From Candidatus Wallbacteria bacterium (GTDB lineage: Bacteria; Muiribacteriota; UBA6191; JACPRK01): a DNA stretch of 32,248 nt. Below, piece by piece: positions 23,366 to 32,248 of the stretch. Within the stretch, counting starts at the first letter, position 1, and each line of letters starts with the position of its first letter. The notes under the pieces were generated by a model that was given only the letters and a program-made list of their open reading frames with translations, did not search any database and was not told where the DNA came from. The stretch is from positions 1 to 32,248 of the forward strand of contig JACPRK010000144.1 of NCBI GenBank assembly GCA_016190005.1. The letters run 5' to 3'. A program made the position numbers and the translations under genes.

Positions 23366-26300
23366 CTAGGGGCAACCACCACCGGCTGGCAGACTGCTGA
23401 TCGACGTCGCCTCCACTGAAGATTCGGCCCGCCTGTTCCCGGCCTGATCCTCCGCGATGACCTTGTAATAGCTGTTGGTCGGATCATTGAAGCTGACGCT
23501 GGTCCCGGTCGAGGTAGTCATCTCGACAAATGGACCGGTCGCGGCGGTGTATCCCCATATGTGATAGGACACGATGTTCGTCTGATCGTCGGTGGCAGCA
23601 GACCAGCTGAGGCACTGAATCTTCGTTGTGCTGTTGTAGGTGTCATTCTGGAGGGCTGCCAAGGAGGGTACTTTCGTGTCGATCGTAAACGTCGTGTTGC
23701 TCGGGGCCGCGTTGCCGTTTCCGGCGGCGTCGAAGGCGTTGGTGATGTTCACGTTTGTCACGCCATCCTGAATGGAGCCGCCGTTCTGGGCCGCCGGCGA
23801 GTAGGTGAAGGTCCAGCGGGACCCGCTGCCTGACATGTTCTGCGCGGACTTGTCGTCCGCCGTCCCGGGCCGGTCAATCGTGATCTTGGGTGGGCCGGTG
23901 ACGCTCTCGGTAAAGGTGGCGGTGATGGTCATGGGCGAGGAAGTCGCGAAGCTCGCGCTGTAGCTCAATGAGACGGTCGGGTTGGCGGTGTCGATCGTGC
24001 CGCTCTGGGTCCTGTTCGAAGGCGCGTTGCCGGCCGCGTCCGTGCCGCCCGAGAGCGTCGCCGTGTAGGCGTTCCCGGCCGGAGGCGTCGTCCCCGTGAC
24101 CGTCACCGTGAACTCGTACACCGTCGAGTTTACGCGGACGGCAGGCGGCGTATTGGTGCTGAAATTTCCCGCTGTTGCCGCGGCGCCGGTAAACGTCAAG
24201 GTCGGCAACACGGTGCTGGACATCGCCTCGTCGTAGTTGGCCGTCACCGTCAGGCTGCCGGCGTTGATGAAGGCTGGTCCCCGGCTGAACGTCATTGCCG
24301 TGGCGACCGGGTCGACGGTGTCGACCGTGAAGGTCCGCACGCCAGGCTGAGCGGTGAGAGCGTTGGCGTCCAGGTCGCTGGCGGTCAGGGTGATGGTGAA
24401 CGTGCCGTCATCCACGCCGTTGTCCGTGAAAGAGGCGCGAGTGTACGTCCAGGTCCAGGGGTTGGAGCCGACCGTCATATTGGTGAGCGTCTGGTCGTTG
24501 CTCGCGCTGGCACCGCCGCCGGCGATCTGGATCTTAGGTGTGGCCGCCATCTCCTCGCTGAAGGACGCGGTGACGGTGAAGGACTCCGACTTGTAGGTGC
24601 GATCCGACCGGCTGAAGGTCAGCGATGCACTCGGCGAGGCTTCGTCCGGGTTCGGGACGCAGAGGTTGTCGCAGGTCGCGCAACCGCCGATCGTCGCCGC
24701 GTTGCGGCTGATGGCCGAGGTCGGAGATTCGTTACCGGCCGCATCTACGGCGCCGACGCCGTACCGGGTGTTCGGCGCGTCATCGAACTTGAGCGCCCGG
24801 CGGGACGACGCGATCGTCATGAAGAGATCGGTTCCCGCGAAGGCCGACGTGGAGGTGCTCCGGTAAACCTTGTACTGGACGATGGCGCTGCCCGTGTCGC
24901 TCACCGCATTCCACTGCAGGCACTGGCACGAACCGGTCTTGCAGATGTTGGTCAGCGTGGCCTCGGCGGGAGCGACCGTGTCGATCACGAAGCTGTTCGG
25001 AGAAGGCTGGACTGACAGGCTGTTGCCCGCGGCATCGGAGCCCGCCAACGTCGCCGTGAAGGTCCCCTCGTCGCTGTTGTTCACATCTGCCGAGAAGGTC
25101 CATTTCGTGCGGTTCGCACCGGGACTCATCGGCGTGAGCGCGATATCATTCTGACCGCCGCCAGTGCCACCAGAAATGACGATGGTCGGACTGGCCGCCG
25201 TGATGTCCTCCGAAAACGTCGCGGTGAGCGTATAGACCTCGTCCTTGTAGATGCGGTTCGTGTGGCTGAACTCGAGCGTGGCAGTCGGAGCCACGGTGTC
25301 GAAGACCCCGTTTTGCGTGGCACTGCCGGGCGCGTTGCCTGCGAGATCCTGCCCGCCGGAAAGCGTCGCGAGATAGGCTTCCCCGGTTGCGGCCGTAGTC
25401 CCCTGCACGTTCACCGTGTACTCATAGCGCGTCGAGCTGATCCGCGCCGCCGTCGGCGTCACATTGCTCACGTGGTCCGGGATGGCCGCGCCGCTGAAGA
25501 CCAGCGTCGGAGTCACCGCACTCGACATCGCCTCGTTGTAGTCGGCGGTGATCTTGAACGTCCCTCCGTTGACGTAGAAGGGGCCCTTGCTGAACGTCAG
25601 CGTCCCCACGGGGGGCGCCGTGTCGATCATGCCGTTCTTCGAGGCGGCGGCCGGCGGATTTGCCGCCAGGTCCTGACCGCCCGAAACCGTAGCCGTGTAG
25701 GCGTTGCCTTCTTGCAACGTGGAGCCCTGCACGTTCACCGTGTACTGGTAGCGCGTCGAGCTGATCCGTGCCGGGGCGGGTGTCAAGGTGCTGAAGTTAC
25801 TCGCGGTCGCGGCCGCTCCGCTGAACGTCAGAGTCGGAGTCACGGCGCTCGACATCGGCTCGTTGTAGTCCGCAGTGACCGTCAGGCTGCCCGCGTTGAT
25901 GCTCGCGAACGTCTTGCTGAAACTCAACGTCGCCACGGGGACTGTCACGTCGATCGTTCCGCTCTGAACGCGGTTTCCCTGCGCGTTGAGCGCGAGGTCT
26001 TTGCCGAGCGCGAGCGTGGCGGTGTACGCATTTCCAAGTTGCGGCGTCGTACCCTGGACCGTCACCGTGTACTGGTAACGCGTCGAGCTGATCCGAGACG
26101 CCGCAGGCGTTACCGTGCTGAAGTTGCTCGCCGTCGCCGCCGCCCCGCTGAACGTCAGCGTCGGCGTCACCGTGCTCGACATCGGCTCGTTGTAATCCGC
26201 CGTCACCGTCAGTGAACCCGCGTTGATGTACGTCGGGCCTTCGCTGAAGCTCAGCGTGCCGGTCGGCGCCCTCTCGTCGATCATCCCGCTCTGGGGCGAG

Positions 26301-29300
26301 TTGACCGCACCGTTGGACGCCAGGTCCTGCCCCCCGGAGAGCGTTGCCGTGTAGGCGTTGCCCTCCTGCGGCGTCGTTCCCTGGACCGTCACCGTGAACT
26401 GGTAGCGTGTCGAGCTGATCCGAGACGCCGCCGGCGTTACCGAGTTGAAGTTGCTCGCGGTCGCCGCCGCCCCGCTGAATGTCAGCGTCGGCGTCACTGC
26501 GCTCGACATCGGCTCGTTAAAGTCCGCCGTCACCGTCAGCGTGCCCGCGTTGATGTTCGCCGGCACCTTGCTGAAGGACAGCGTCCCCGCTGGCGCCGTC
26601 TCGTCGATGAAGCCGCTCTGCGTAGCATTCGCCGGTGCATTGCCGGCCAGGTCTTGGCCACCCGAGAGCGTGGCGACATACGCGTTGCCCGTCTGCGGCG
26701 TTGCGCCCTCCACGTTCACGGTGTACTGATAGCGCGTCGAGCTAATCCGCGACGCATCCGGTACGACCTTGTCGAAGTTGTTGGCCGTCGCGGCCGCTCC
26801 GCTGAACGTCAGGGTCGGGGTCACGGCGCTCGACATCGGCTCGTTGAAGTCCGCCGTCACCGTCAGCGTGCCCGCGTTGATGTTCGCCGGCACCTTGCTG
26901 AAGCTCAGGTTCCCCGTCGGCGCCGTCAAGTCCACCATCCCCGATTCGATGGTGTTGTCCTGCACGTTGCTGGCCAGGTCTTTGCCGCCCGAGAGCGTCG
27001 CCGTGTAAGCATTGCCAGTCTGCGGCGTTCCGCCTTGCACGTTGGCTGTGTACTGGTAGCGTGTCGAGCTGATCCTCGTGGCCACAGGCGTCACCGTGCT
27101 GAAGTTGCTCGCCGCCGCCGCCGCCCCGCCAAACGTCAGCGTCGGCGTCACGGCGCTCGACATCGGCTCGTTGTAGTCGGCTGTCACGGTCAGGCTGCCC
27201 GCATTGATGTTCGCCGGGCTCCGGCTGAACGTCAGCGTCCCAACGGGCGTCGTCACGTCGACGATGCCGCTCTGCGTGGCGTTGGCAGGCACATTCGTCG
27301 CCAGGTCCTGACCACCCGCGAGCAAGGCAGTGAAGCCGTTGCCCTCCTGCGGCGTCGTCCCCGTAACCGTGACCGTGAACTGGTACCGCGTCGTGCTGAC
27401 ACGAACGGCCGGAGGTGTCAGCGTGCTGAAGTTGTTGGCCACAGCCGCGATTCCGCTGAACGTCAGGGTCGGAGTTACCAGGCTCGACATCGCTTCGTTG
27501 TAGTCCGCAGTCACGGTCAGGGTGCCGCCGTTGACGTACGCAGGTCCCTTGCTGAACGTCAGCGTCGCTACCGGCAGCGCCGTGTCGACCGTAAACGTGT
27601 CGTTCGTGGCCACCTGGTTTGGATTGCTCGCCGCGTCCAGACCGTTGGTGATCGTGGCGCGCGTCAGGCCGTCGAGGATCGTCCCTCCATTGGCCAGGGG
27701 AATGTCAGCCGAGTAGCTCCAAGTGTCGCCCGCACCGCTCATCGGCTGATTCACTACCGTGTCGCCCGTGCCAGGCCGATCCAGTGTCAGCTTCGGCACC
27801 GAGGCCAGCGGCTCGCTAAACGTTGCCGTGACGAACAGCGTTCCCGGCCCCACTGCCGTCACCGGCTTGCTGTACGTCAGAGCCACCGTCGGCCGCACGA
27901 TATCGTTGGTGCCGGAGGTGCCGGAGCCCTCGTTGCCGGCCTTGTCCGTGGCCGTCACGAACACGGTGGGCTCGCCGATGCCATTGGCACCGTCGAGGAT
28001 GGAGAGCGGGCCGTAGTTCTGCGCCCCCGCCGCTGGCGTTACCTGACGCACGCGGCCCGCGCTGCTCTCCGTGTAGAAGAGCGTGCCCGAGCCATCGAGC
28101 GCGATGCCCCAGGCCTGCGAGGTCTGCTGGGCGGAAGCCGGAAAGCCGTCCGTCTCGCTGCCATCGCCCACGACACGGGTCACCTTCCCCGAGGCAATGC
28201 GGTACAGCAGGGCAGTGTCCCCCACGTACACCGCGCCGTTTCCATCGACGGCCAGGCCCACGAGTGTGTCGAAGTCGGCGGCACCGGCCTCCGTGCCCTC
28301 GCTGATGGGCTGACTTCCCTGAGTTCCGGTACCCGCGAAGTCCGTCACAGACCCGCCGCCCGGGCTGACCTTGCGTACGACGCGTTCGAGCCCGCCTGCG
28401 ACGAAGAGGCTGCCGGAGGAGTCGAAGGCAATTTGACGGTTCCCTGCCCCCGTCGCGTAAATGCTGGTCGAGGCCGTGGTCAGCTCCGCACTGCACCGGA
28501 CGATCGCCCTGTCATTGAGAGAGAAGTAGACGCTGCCGTCTCGATACGCGAGGCCGAAGGGGCCTGTCAGCCCGCCCAGGGTCCGGACGATCGCTCCATC
28601 AGAGAGCCGGATCTTGTGGATCTTTCCCGCGGAGGCTCCGTTGTCCGCATACTCGGCCGCATAGAGATACCCCTTGCCGTCCAGGGCGAGGCCGGTGACG
28701 TACACGAAGGTCACGTCCGTCACCGGAGTGACGGTGCCCGCGCTGCGCCGCATGATGGTCCGCGCCGTCGTTCCCTCGTAGCTGAAGTAGAGCGTGCCGT
28801 CCGTGTCGACGGCGATGCCTGCTGCGCGCGATTGTGACGTCTCCAGGTCCGTCACCGTGCCATCGCCCAGCGGCCCGATGCCGACCGCCTGGGCCAGACC
28901 GGTCACGATCGGCGTCCCCTTGGCCGACGTCCGGTAGACCTTCACGAGGGCCGCCGCCTCTGCCTTGCCGCTCACCGTGTCGACCATGCCTGGCGGATTC
29001 TGCGCCACGAGCACGGTCGGCGCGACCGGTGCGACGGTGTCGATGTCGAAGGTGCTGCTGGGAATCGTCCCCGTCAGGCTGTTGAGCGCCAGATCCGTGG
29101 CCGTGAGCGTGATGGTAAACGCGCCATCGTCCGGACCGCTGCTCGAGACCGTCCGCGAGTACGTCCAGACCGTGCCAGCCCCTCCCATCGGCGCCGCGAC
29201 CACATCGTTGGCCGTCCCCGCGAAGCTGCCGCCCGTGATCGTGATCGTGGGCGTCAGCTTCATGACCTCCGAGAAGGTCGCGGTCACCCGGAACGGATCG

Positions 29301-32248
29301 GCTTTGTAAAGCCGGTCCACGTCGTCATAGACCAGGCTCGTGACCTGTGGAGGCACGGTGTCGATCTTCCCGGTCGACTGGGCCGTCGGCCCCTGCGTGT
29401 TCCCCGACAGGTCGACGCCGCCCCGTAGCGTCGCCGTGTAGGGCGTGCCATCGTGGACGGTCGTGCCCGCAACCGTAGCTCCATAGACGATGAGCTTCCC
29501 ATTCTCCGACTTCGACGTCGTGCCGACGGCGAAGCTTCCGCCCCCTGGCCCTGTCGCCAGCTCGAGCGTGGGCGTGTTGCCGAGCGGTTCGACGTAGGTC
29601 GCTGTTATGGTCACGGCGCCGCCCCTGTGCGGGTTGACAGGCGAAAACGTCAGGCTGGGCGCCGGTGGTGCAACGGTGTCCACCGTTCCCGTCTGGGTCG
29701 CGTCCGCCGCTGTTTGGACATTACCCGACTTGTCGACGACGGACGCCTTCGGCACAGTCGCGAGATAGACATCGCCAGCCTGCGCGGTGGTCGCTCCCAC
29801 CGTCGTCACGTAGACGAAGCGGGTGTCGCTGATCCGAGCCGCCGCGGGATTCGTGGGCGCGAAAACTCCCGCGCTTGCCCCGCTGAACACCAGCGTCGGC
29901 GTCGAGGCCAGCGGATCGTCGAAGTCGGCGGTGACGCTGAGCGACCCGGCCTTGAAGTAGGCCGGTCCTCGGCTGAAGACCAGCACCGGCGCGTTCGGTA
30001 CCGTGGTGTCGACGATGCCTCCGAAGGTCTCGTCACGATCCGTCTGCCGATTGCCCGCGCGGTCGACGACCGACGTCGCCGGGATCGTCATCGTATAGCT
30101 GTCACCTGTCTGAGGCGTCACGCCGGACACCGTCGTCGTGAACCGGAAGCGCTGCGCGTGGATCTTGGCGACCACCGGCGGGCTGAAGAACGGCTTCCCG
30201 GGGCCCGAAACCAGGAGCACAGGCGTGCTGATGATCGGCTCGTCGAAGTCGGCCGTGACTGTCAGCGTGAGCGCTCTGAGGTAGGTCGGGCTCGGGCTGA
30301 AGGACAGCGTCGGCGCGGAGGGAGGCCGGCGATCGTATACGACCGAGGTCGTGGCTGCCGTGGCTCCCAGGTTCTGCACCTGGTCCACTCCAAGCACGGA
30401 GTAGGTGTACGTGCCGTCGACGGCCGCGTCCGCGACCGTGTCGGTCAGCGCCCGCGAGGCCGAGATCAACGAGTGGAACGTGCGGCTTCCCGCCGGTCCG
30501 GCGCGGACGACCTGGTACTTCGTCATCCCCGAGCCGCTGTCCGCCGAGGTCGTCCAGGTGATCCGAGGCGTGCTGCTCGTGAACGCCATTCCCGCCTGAC
30601 CCAGGCCCACCGTGGTGATGGCCGTGATGGTCGCAACGTTCGTGGGTCGTGTCCGATCGAGCCGGATCGGGATCGTATCTTGAGGGTCGGGCTGCGCGAT
30701 GTTCCACGCGCGGTCGGCAGCCCGGACCGTGAACTTGTAGACGCCGTCGGCGGGCTGCTGGGCGCCGCTGCGGGTGTCCGTGTAGGCCGTGGGCGCCAGA
30801 AGGACGACCTGGGTCGATAGCGGTGTCGGTGCCTCCGAGGTGAATACGAGATAGTTCTGCAGGCCGGAACCGGTCACCGGATCGCTCCCCGTTCCGGGAT
30901 CGGATGCCGCAGGCCAGGTGAACTTCACCTGGGTCGACGTGGCCGGCAGACCGTCCGTCCCGACCACGTTCACCGTGGTTGCCGTGGTCAGCGGGATCGA
31001 GCGTGGCGGCAGCTTGTCCAGGAACGCCCGCGCCGGCTTGTTCCCCTCGCTTGGGTTCGTCACCCGATCCTCGGCCGTGACCGTGTAGTCGTAGGCTCTG
31101 TCGGTCAAGGTGCTCGGCTCCAGGATTTGCGTGACGCTCGACGCCTCGCGCGTGTACGGCTGGCCGTTGCGTTCGATCGCGTAAGCGGCCAGATCGCTGC
31201 CGCCGGTGCCGTCCGTCGACGTGGTCCAGCCGACCGTGAAATCGCCGCTGGTGTAGAAGGTCCCGGAGATGGAGCGCCCCTTCACGGCCGTGATCGTCGC
31301 CGTCGTTGGTGTGGGTGGCGCCAGGTCCTCGACAACCGTCATCACCCGGTTGCCCACGCGCTGACAATTGATGCTGGGGTTGGGCGCCGTGCGCGGACTG
31401 ATTGGGCTGCTGAGTGCCCCCAGGCTGTCGAGCGGCTGCACCTCCCAGGTGAGCGTGCGCTGGGTCCCGACAGCCGTGATGGCGGTGATGGTGTAGTCGG
31501 TCGGAGTTCGGTTGTCGACCCAGGTGTTGGCTCCGCGAATCATGTCATAGGTGATGCCCCCGATGCCGCTGGCGTCGCTGGATTCAGGCCAGGAGAGTGT
31601 GTAGACGCTGCGAAGCCCCACTCGAGCCACGCCCAGACCGTACACGGGAGTCGGGGCGCTCACCACAATGGTTGTCACGGGCGACGGTGGCGTCGTGTCG
31701 AGGAGGAACTGCTGGGTGAGAGGGTTCGAGGCGAACCCGACGCGGTCCACGGTGGCAAACGTGAGGCTCTTGGGCCCGTCGCCGCCGAGCGCGGCCACGC
31801 GCGGCGTGCTGCCGCCAGAGAGCACGAACGAGGCCGTGGAGGGGCCGAGCAGGCCCGCCGAAACCGTGGACGTGTCCGCGAACGCCACCACGGGCACGTC
31901 GACGGGGAGCGCGTTGGTGACGGACGGGATGACCAGCGTATGGGCCAGCTCGTAGTTGGTTCCCTCGAGCCCTGAGCCGGGCCTGTTTCGAAGCGAGGCC
32001 GCCGTGGCGTTTCGCGCCAGGTCCTCTCCCACCCAGCTGAAGGTCGGCGTCGTCTCGTTGGTCCAGACGTCTCCGCCGGAGGTCGTCGTGCGATGGCGGT
32101 TGACGGTGACCGCCGTCCACGAGAGCCCTGAGATCGTCGGCGCCGTGTTGTCGAATCGAATCGCTACCTGCGTCGTCAGCGCCGACTGCTCGTTGCCTGG
32201 CGTCGAACCATCCGGCGTGTCCACCGGATGAACCGTGTAGTAATAGTG
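23366..32248 (-). CDS. Giant multidomain surface protein (FN3, Ig-like repeats, NHL propeller), 5' partial
   Basis: The frame is open from the right edge (HYYYTVHP before the first GTG codon at 32224), so the start lies outside the window. At least 2960 residues are encoded. In protein order there are FN3-like domains (~32248-30350), divergent Ig-like domains with the core VTATFSEP (~30330-28960), an NHL-type beta-propeller of about six blades (~28860-28010, with AAGIAVDTDGTLYFS and VGLAVDGNGAVYVGD), one more Ig-like unit, and seven near-identical 109-residue Ig-like units (27553-25266, core INAGSLTVTADYNEPMSS). After these come divergent Ig units, a Cys-containing FN3-like module near 24650-24990 and a C-terminal relative of it ending GGGCP. 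No membrane anchor or sortase motif is seen. It is probably a secreted or surface adhesin. The export signal must be at the unseen N-terminus. Confidence 0.92.
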   Translation of the reverse strand, partial: HYYYTVHPVDTPDGSTPGNEQSALTTQVAIRFDNTAPTISGLSWTAVTVNRHRTTTSGGDVWTNETTPTFSWVGEDLARNATAASLRNRPGSGLEGTNYELAHTLVIPSVTNALPVDVPVVAFADTSTVSAGLLGPSTASFVLSGGSTPRVAALGGDGPKSLTFATVDRVGFASNPLTQQFLLDTTPPSPVTTIVVSAPTPVYGLGVARVGLRSVYTLSWPESSDASGIGGITYDMIRGANTWVDNRTPTDYTITAITAVGTQRTLTWEVQPLDSLGALSSPISPRTAPNPSINCQRVGNRVMTVVEDLAPPTPTTATITAVKGRSISGTFYTSGDFTVGWTTSTDGTGGSDLAAYAIERNGQPYTREASSVTQILEPSTLTDRAYDYTVTAEDRVTNPSEGNKPARAFLDKLPPRSIPLTTATTVNVVGTDGLPATSTQVKFTWPAASDPGTGSDPVTGSGLQNYLVFTSEAPTPLSTQVVLLAPTAYTDTRSGAQQPADGVYKFTVRAADRAWNIAQPDPQDTIPIRLDRTRPTNVATITAITTVGLGQAGMAFTSSTPRITWTTSADSGSGMTKYQVVRAGPAGSRTFHSLISASRALTDTVADAAVDGTYTYSVLGVDQVQNLGATAATTSVVYDRRPPSAPTLSFSPSPTYLRALTLTVTADFDEPIISTPVLLVSGPGKPFFSPPVVAKIHAQRFRFTTTVSGVTPQTGDSYTMTIPATSVVDRAGNRQTDRDETFGGIVDTTVPNAPVLVFSRGPAYFKAGSLSVTADFDDPLASTPTLVFSGASAGVFAPTNPAAARISDTRFVYVTTVGATTAQAGDVYLATVPKASVVDKSGNVQTAADATQTGTVDTVAPPAPSLTFSPVNPHRGGAVTITATYVEPLGNTPTLELATGPGGGSFAVGTTSKSENGKLIVYGATVAGTTVHDGTPYTATLRGGVDLSGNTQGPTAQSTGKIDTVPPQVTSLVYDDVDRLYKADPFRVTATFSEVMKLTPTITITGGSFAGTANDVVAAPMGGAGTVWTYSRTVSSSGPDDGAFTITLTATDLALNSLTGTIPSSTFDIDTVAPVAPTVLVAQNPPGMVDTVSGKAEAAALVKVYRTSAKGTPIVTGLAQAVGIGPLGDGTVTDLETSQSRAAGIAVDTDGTLYFSYEGTTARTIMRRSAGTVTPVTDVTFVYVTGLALDGKGYLYAAEYADNGASAGKIHKIRLSDGAIVRTLGGLTGPFGLAYRDGSVYFSLNDRAIVRCSAELTTASTSIYATGAGNRQIAFDSSGSLFVAGGLERVVRKVSPGGGSVTDFAGTGTQGSQPISEGTEAGAADFDTLVGLAVDGNGAVYVGDTALLYRIASGKVTRVVGDGSETDGFPASAQQTSQAWGIALDGSGTLFYTESSAGRVRQVTPAAGAQNYGPLSILDGANGIGEPTVFVTATDKAGNEGSGTSGTNDIVRPTVALTYSKPVTAVGPGTLFVTATFSEPLASVPKLTLDRPGTGDTVVNQPMSGAGDTWSYSADIPLANGGTILDGLTRATITNGLDAASNPNQVATNDTFTVDTALPVATLTFSKGPAYVNGGTLTVTADYNEAMSSLVTPTLTFSGIAAVANNFSTLTPPAVRVSTTRYQFTVTVTGTTPQEGNGFTALLAGGQDLATNVPANATQSGIVDVTTPVGTLTFSRSPANINAGSLTVTADYNEPMSSAVTPTLTFGGAAAAASNFSTVTPVATRISSTRYQYTANVQGGTPQTGNAYTATLSGGKDLASNVQDNTIESGMVDLTAPTGNLSFSKVPANINAGTLTVTADFNEPMSSAVTPTLTFSGAAATANNFDKVVPDASRISSTRYQYTVNVEGATPQTGNAYVATLSGGQDLAGNAPANATQSGFIDETAPAGTLSFSKVPANINAGTLTVTADFNEPMSSAVTPTLTFSGAAATASNFNSVTPAASRISSTRYQFTVTVQGTTPQEGNAYTATLSGGQDLASNGAVNSPQSGMIDERAPTGTLSFSEGPTYINAGSLTVTADYNEPMSSTVTPTLTFSGAAATASNFSTVTPAASRISSTRYQYTVTVQGTTPQLGNAYTATLALGKDLALNAQGNRVQSGTIDVTVPVATLSFSKTFASINAGSLTVTADYNEPMSSAVTPTLTFSGAAATASNFSTLTPAPARISSTRYQYTVNVQGSTLQEGNAYTATVSGGQDLAANPPAAASKNGMIDTAPPVGTLTFSKGPFYVNGGTFKITADYNEAMSSAVTPTLVFSGAAIPDHVSNVTPTAARISSTRYEYTVNVQGTTAATGEAYLATLSGGQDLAGNAPGSATQNGVFDTVAPTATLEFSHTNRIYKDEVYTLTATFSEDITAASPTIVISGGTGGGQNDIALTPMSPGANRTKWTFSADVNNSDEGTFTATLAGSDAAGNSLSVQPSPNSFVIDTVAPAEATLTNICKTGSCQCLQWNAVSDTGSAIVQYKVYRSTSTSAFAGTDLFMTIASSRRALKFDDAPNTRYGVGAVDAAGNESPTSAISRNAATIGGCATCDNLCVPNPDEASPSASLTFSRSDRTYKSESFTVTASFSEEMAATPKIQIAGGGASASNDQTLTNMTVGSNPWTWTYTRASFTDNGVDDGTFTITLTASDLDANALTAQPGVRTFTVDTVDPVATAMTFSRGPAFINAGSLTVTANYDEAMSSTVLPTLTFTGAAATAGNFSTNTPPAVRVNSTVYEFTVTVTGTTPPAGNAYTATLSGGTDAAGNAPSNRTQSGTIDTANPTVSLSYSASFATSSPMTITATFTESVTGPPKITIDRPGTADDKSAQNMSGSGSRWTFTYSPAAQNGGSIQDGVTNVNITNAFDAAGNGNAAPSNTTFTIDTKVPSLAALQNDTYNSTTKIQCLSWSAATDDQTNIVSYHIWGYTAATGPFVEMTTSTGTSVSFNDPTNSYYKVIAEDQAGNRRAESSVEATSISSLPAGGGCP
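25266..27553 (-). repeat. Seven tandem 327-bp (109-codon) repeats within the giant gene
   Basis: The motif GCTGAA[C/G] recurs at 27551, 27224, 26897, 26570, 26243, 25916 and 25589, exactly 327 bp apart each time. The next landmark is at 25265 (324 bp on). Adjacent units share long identical runs. Each encodes one Ig-like domain. A related single unit lies near 24284. Confidence 0.9.

Noticed and set aside
25266-27553. Regular repeats considered as a CRISPR-like or satellite array
   Set aside because: The unit is 327 bp, fully coding and without spacers. It encodes Ig-like domains.
26654-28837. A 727-codon plus-strand ORF opposite the adhesin repeats
   Set aside because: It is an Arg/His/Val-rich shadow that follows the 327-bp repeat. 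No fold or start signal is recognised.

Overview
The window is GC-rich DNA from a Gram-negative-type bacterium. It carries a lipoprotein, type IV pilus/type II secretion genes with prepilin leaders, a membrane Ser/Thr kinase, TPR/PEGA/STAS proteins, GTG starts with short gene overlaps, and several families of short interspersed repeats. This mix is typical of uncultured Acidobacteriota- or Myxococcota-like lineages. The sequence alone does not fix the phylum.

Region 1 (1-8226, all minus strand). Heptamer-period repeats lie at the left edge. They are followed by a TPR-PEGA-STAS protein and a GHL10-type glycosidase-like lipoprotein with a good promoter candidate. Next, reading against the coordinates, comes a compact set: TerC-family membrane protein, CNNM/CorC-type CBS protein, ArsA/Get3-like ATPase and a small unknown protein. 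The ATPase has one cysteine and no ars neighbours, so arsenic resistance is unlikely.

Region 2 (8227-12029, plus strand). A 102-bp REP/MITE-like inverted repeat precedes a two-gene beta-oxidation operon: a FadI/HADHB-type thiolase and a FadJ-type multifunctional enzyme.

Region 3 (12065-22356, minus strand). A Uma2-family gene is followed by a tightly packed set: a protein with a degenerate receiver and two cyclic-nucleotide-binding domains; a PilB/GspE ATPase; three prepilin-like proteins (a large PilX/GspK-like one, PilV-like, PilW/GspJ-like); and a Ser/Thr kinase with an extracytoplasmic Asp-box (sialidase-like) sensor. No platform protein, secretin or major pilin is present. The layout suggests a signalling-coupled minor-pilin or pseudopilus module that works with a core machine encoded elsewhere. 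Translated interspersed repeats occupy the leader of the PilW-like protein.

Region 4 (22482-32248, minus strand). A giant surface protein (at least 2960 residues, 5' end beyond the window) is built of FN3-like domains, Ig-like domains and an NHL propeller, with a strikingly regular run of 327-bp (109-codon) repeats. Downstream of it lies a truncated paralogous 3' end, fused directly to the 3' remnant of an IS1634-type transposase gene. This records past duplication and IS-mediated decay at the end of the adhesin locus.
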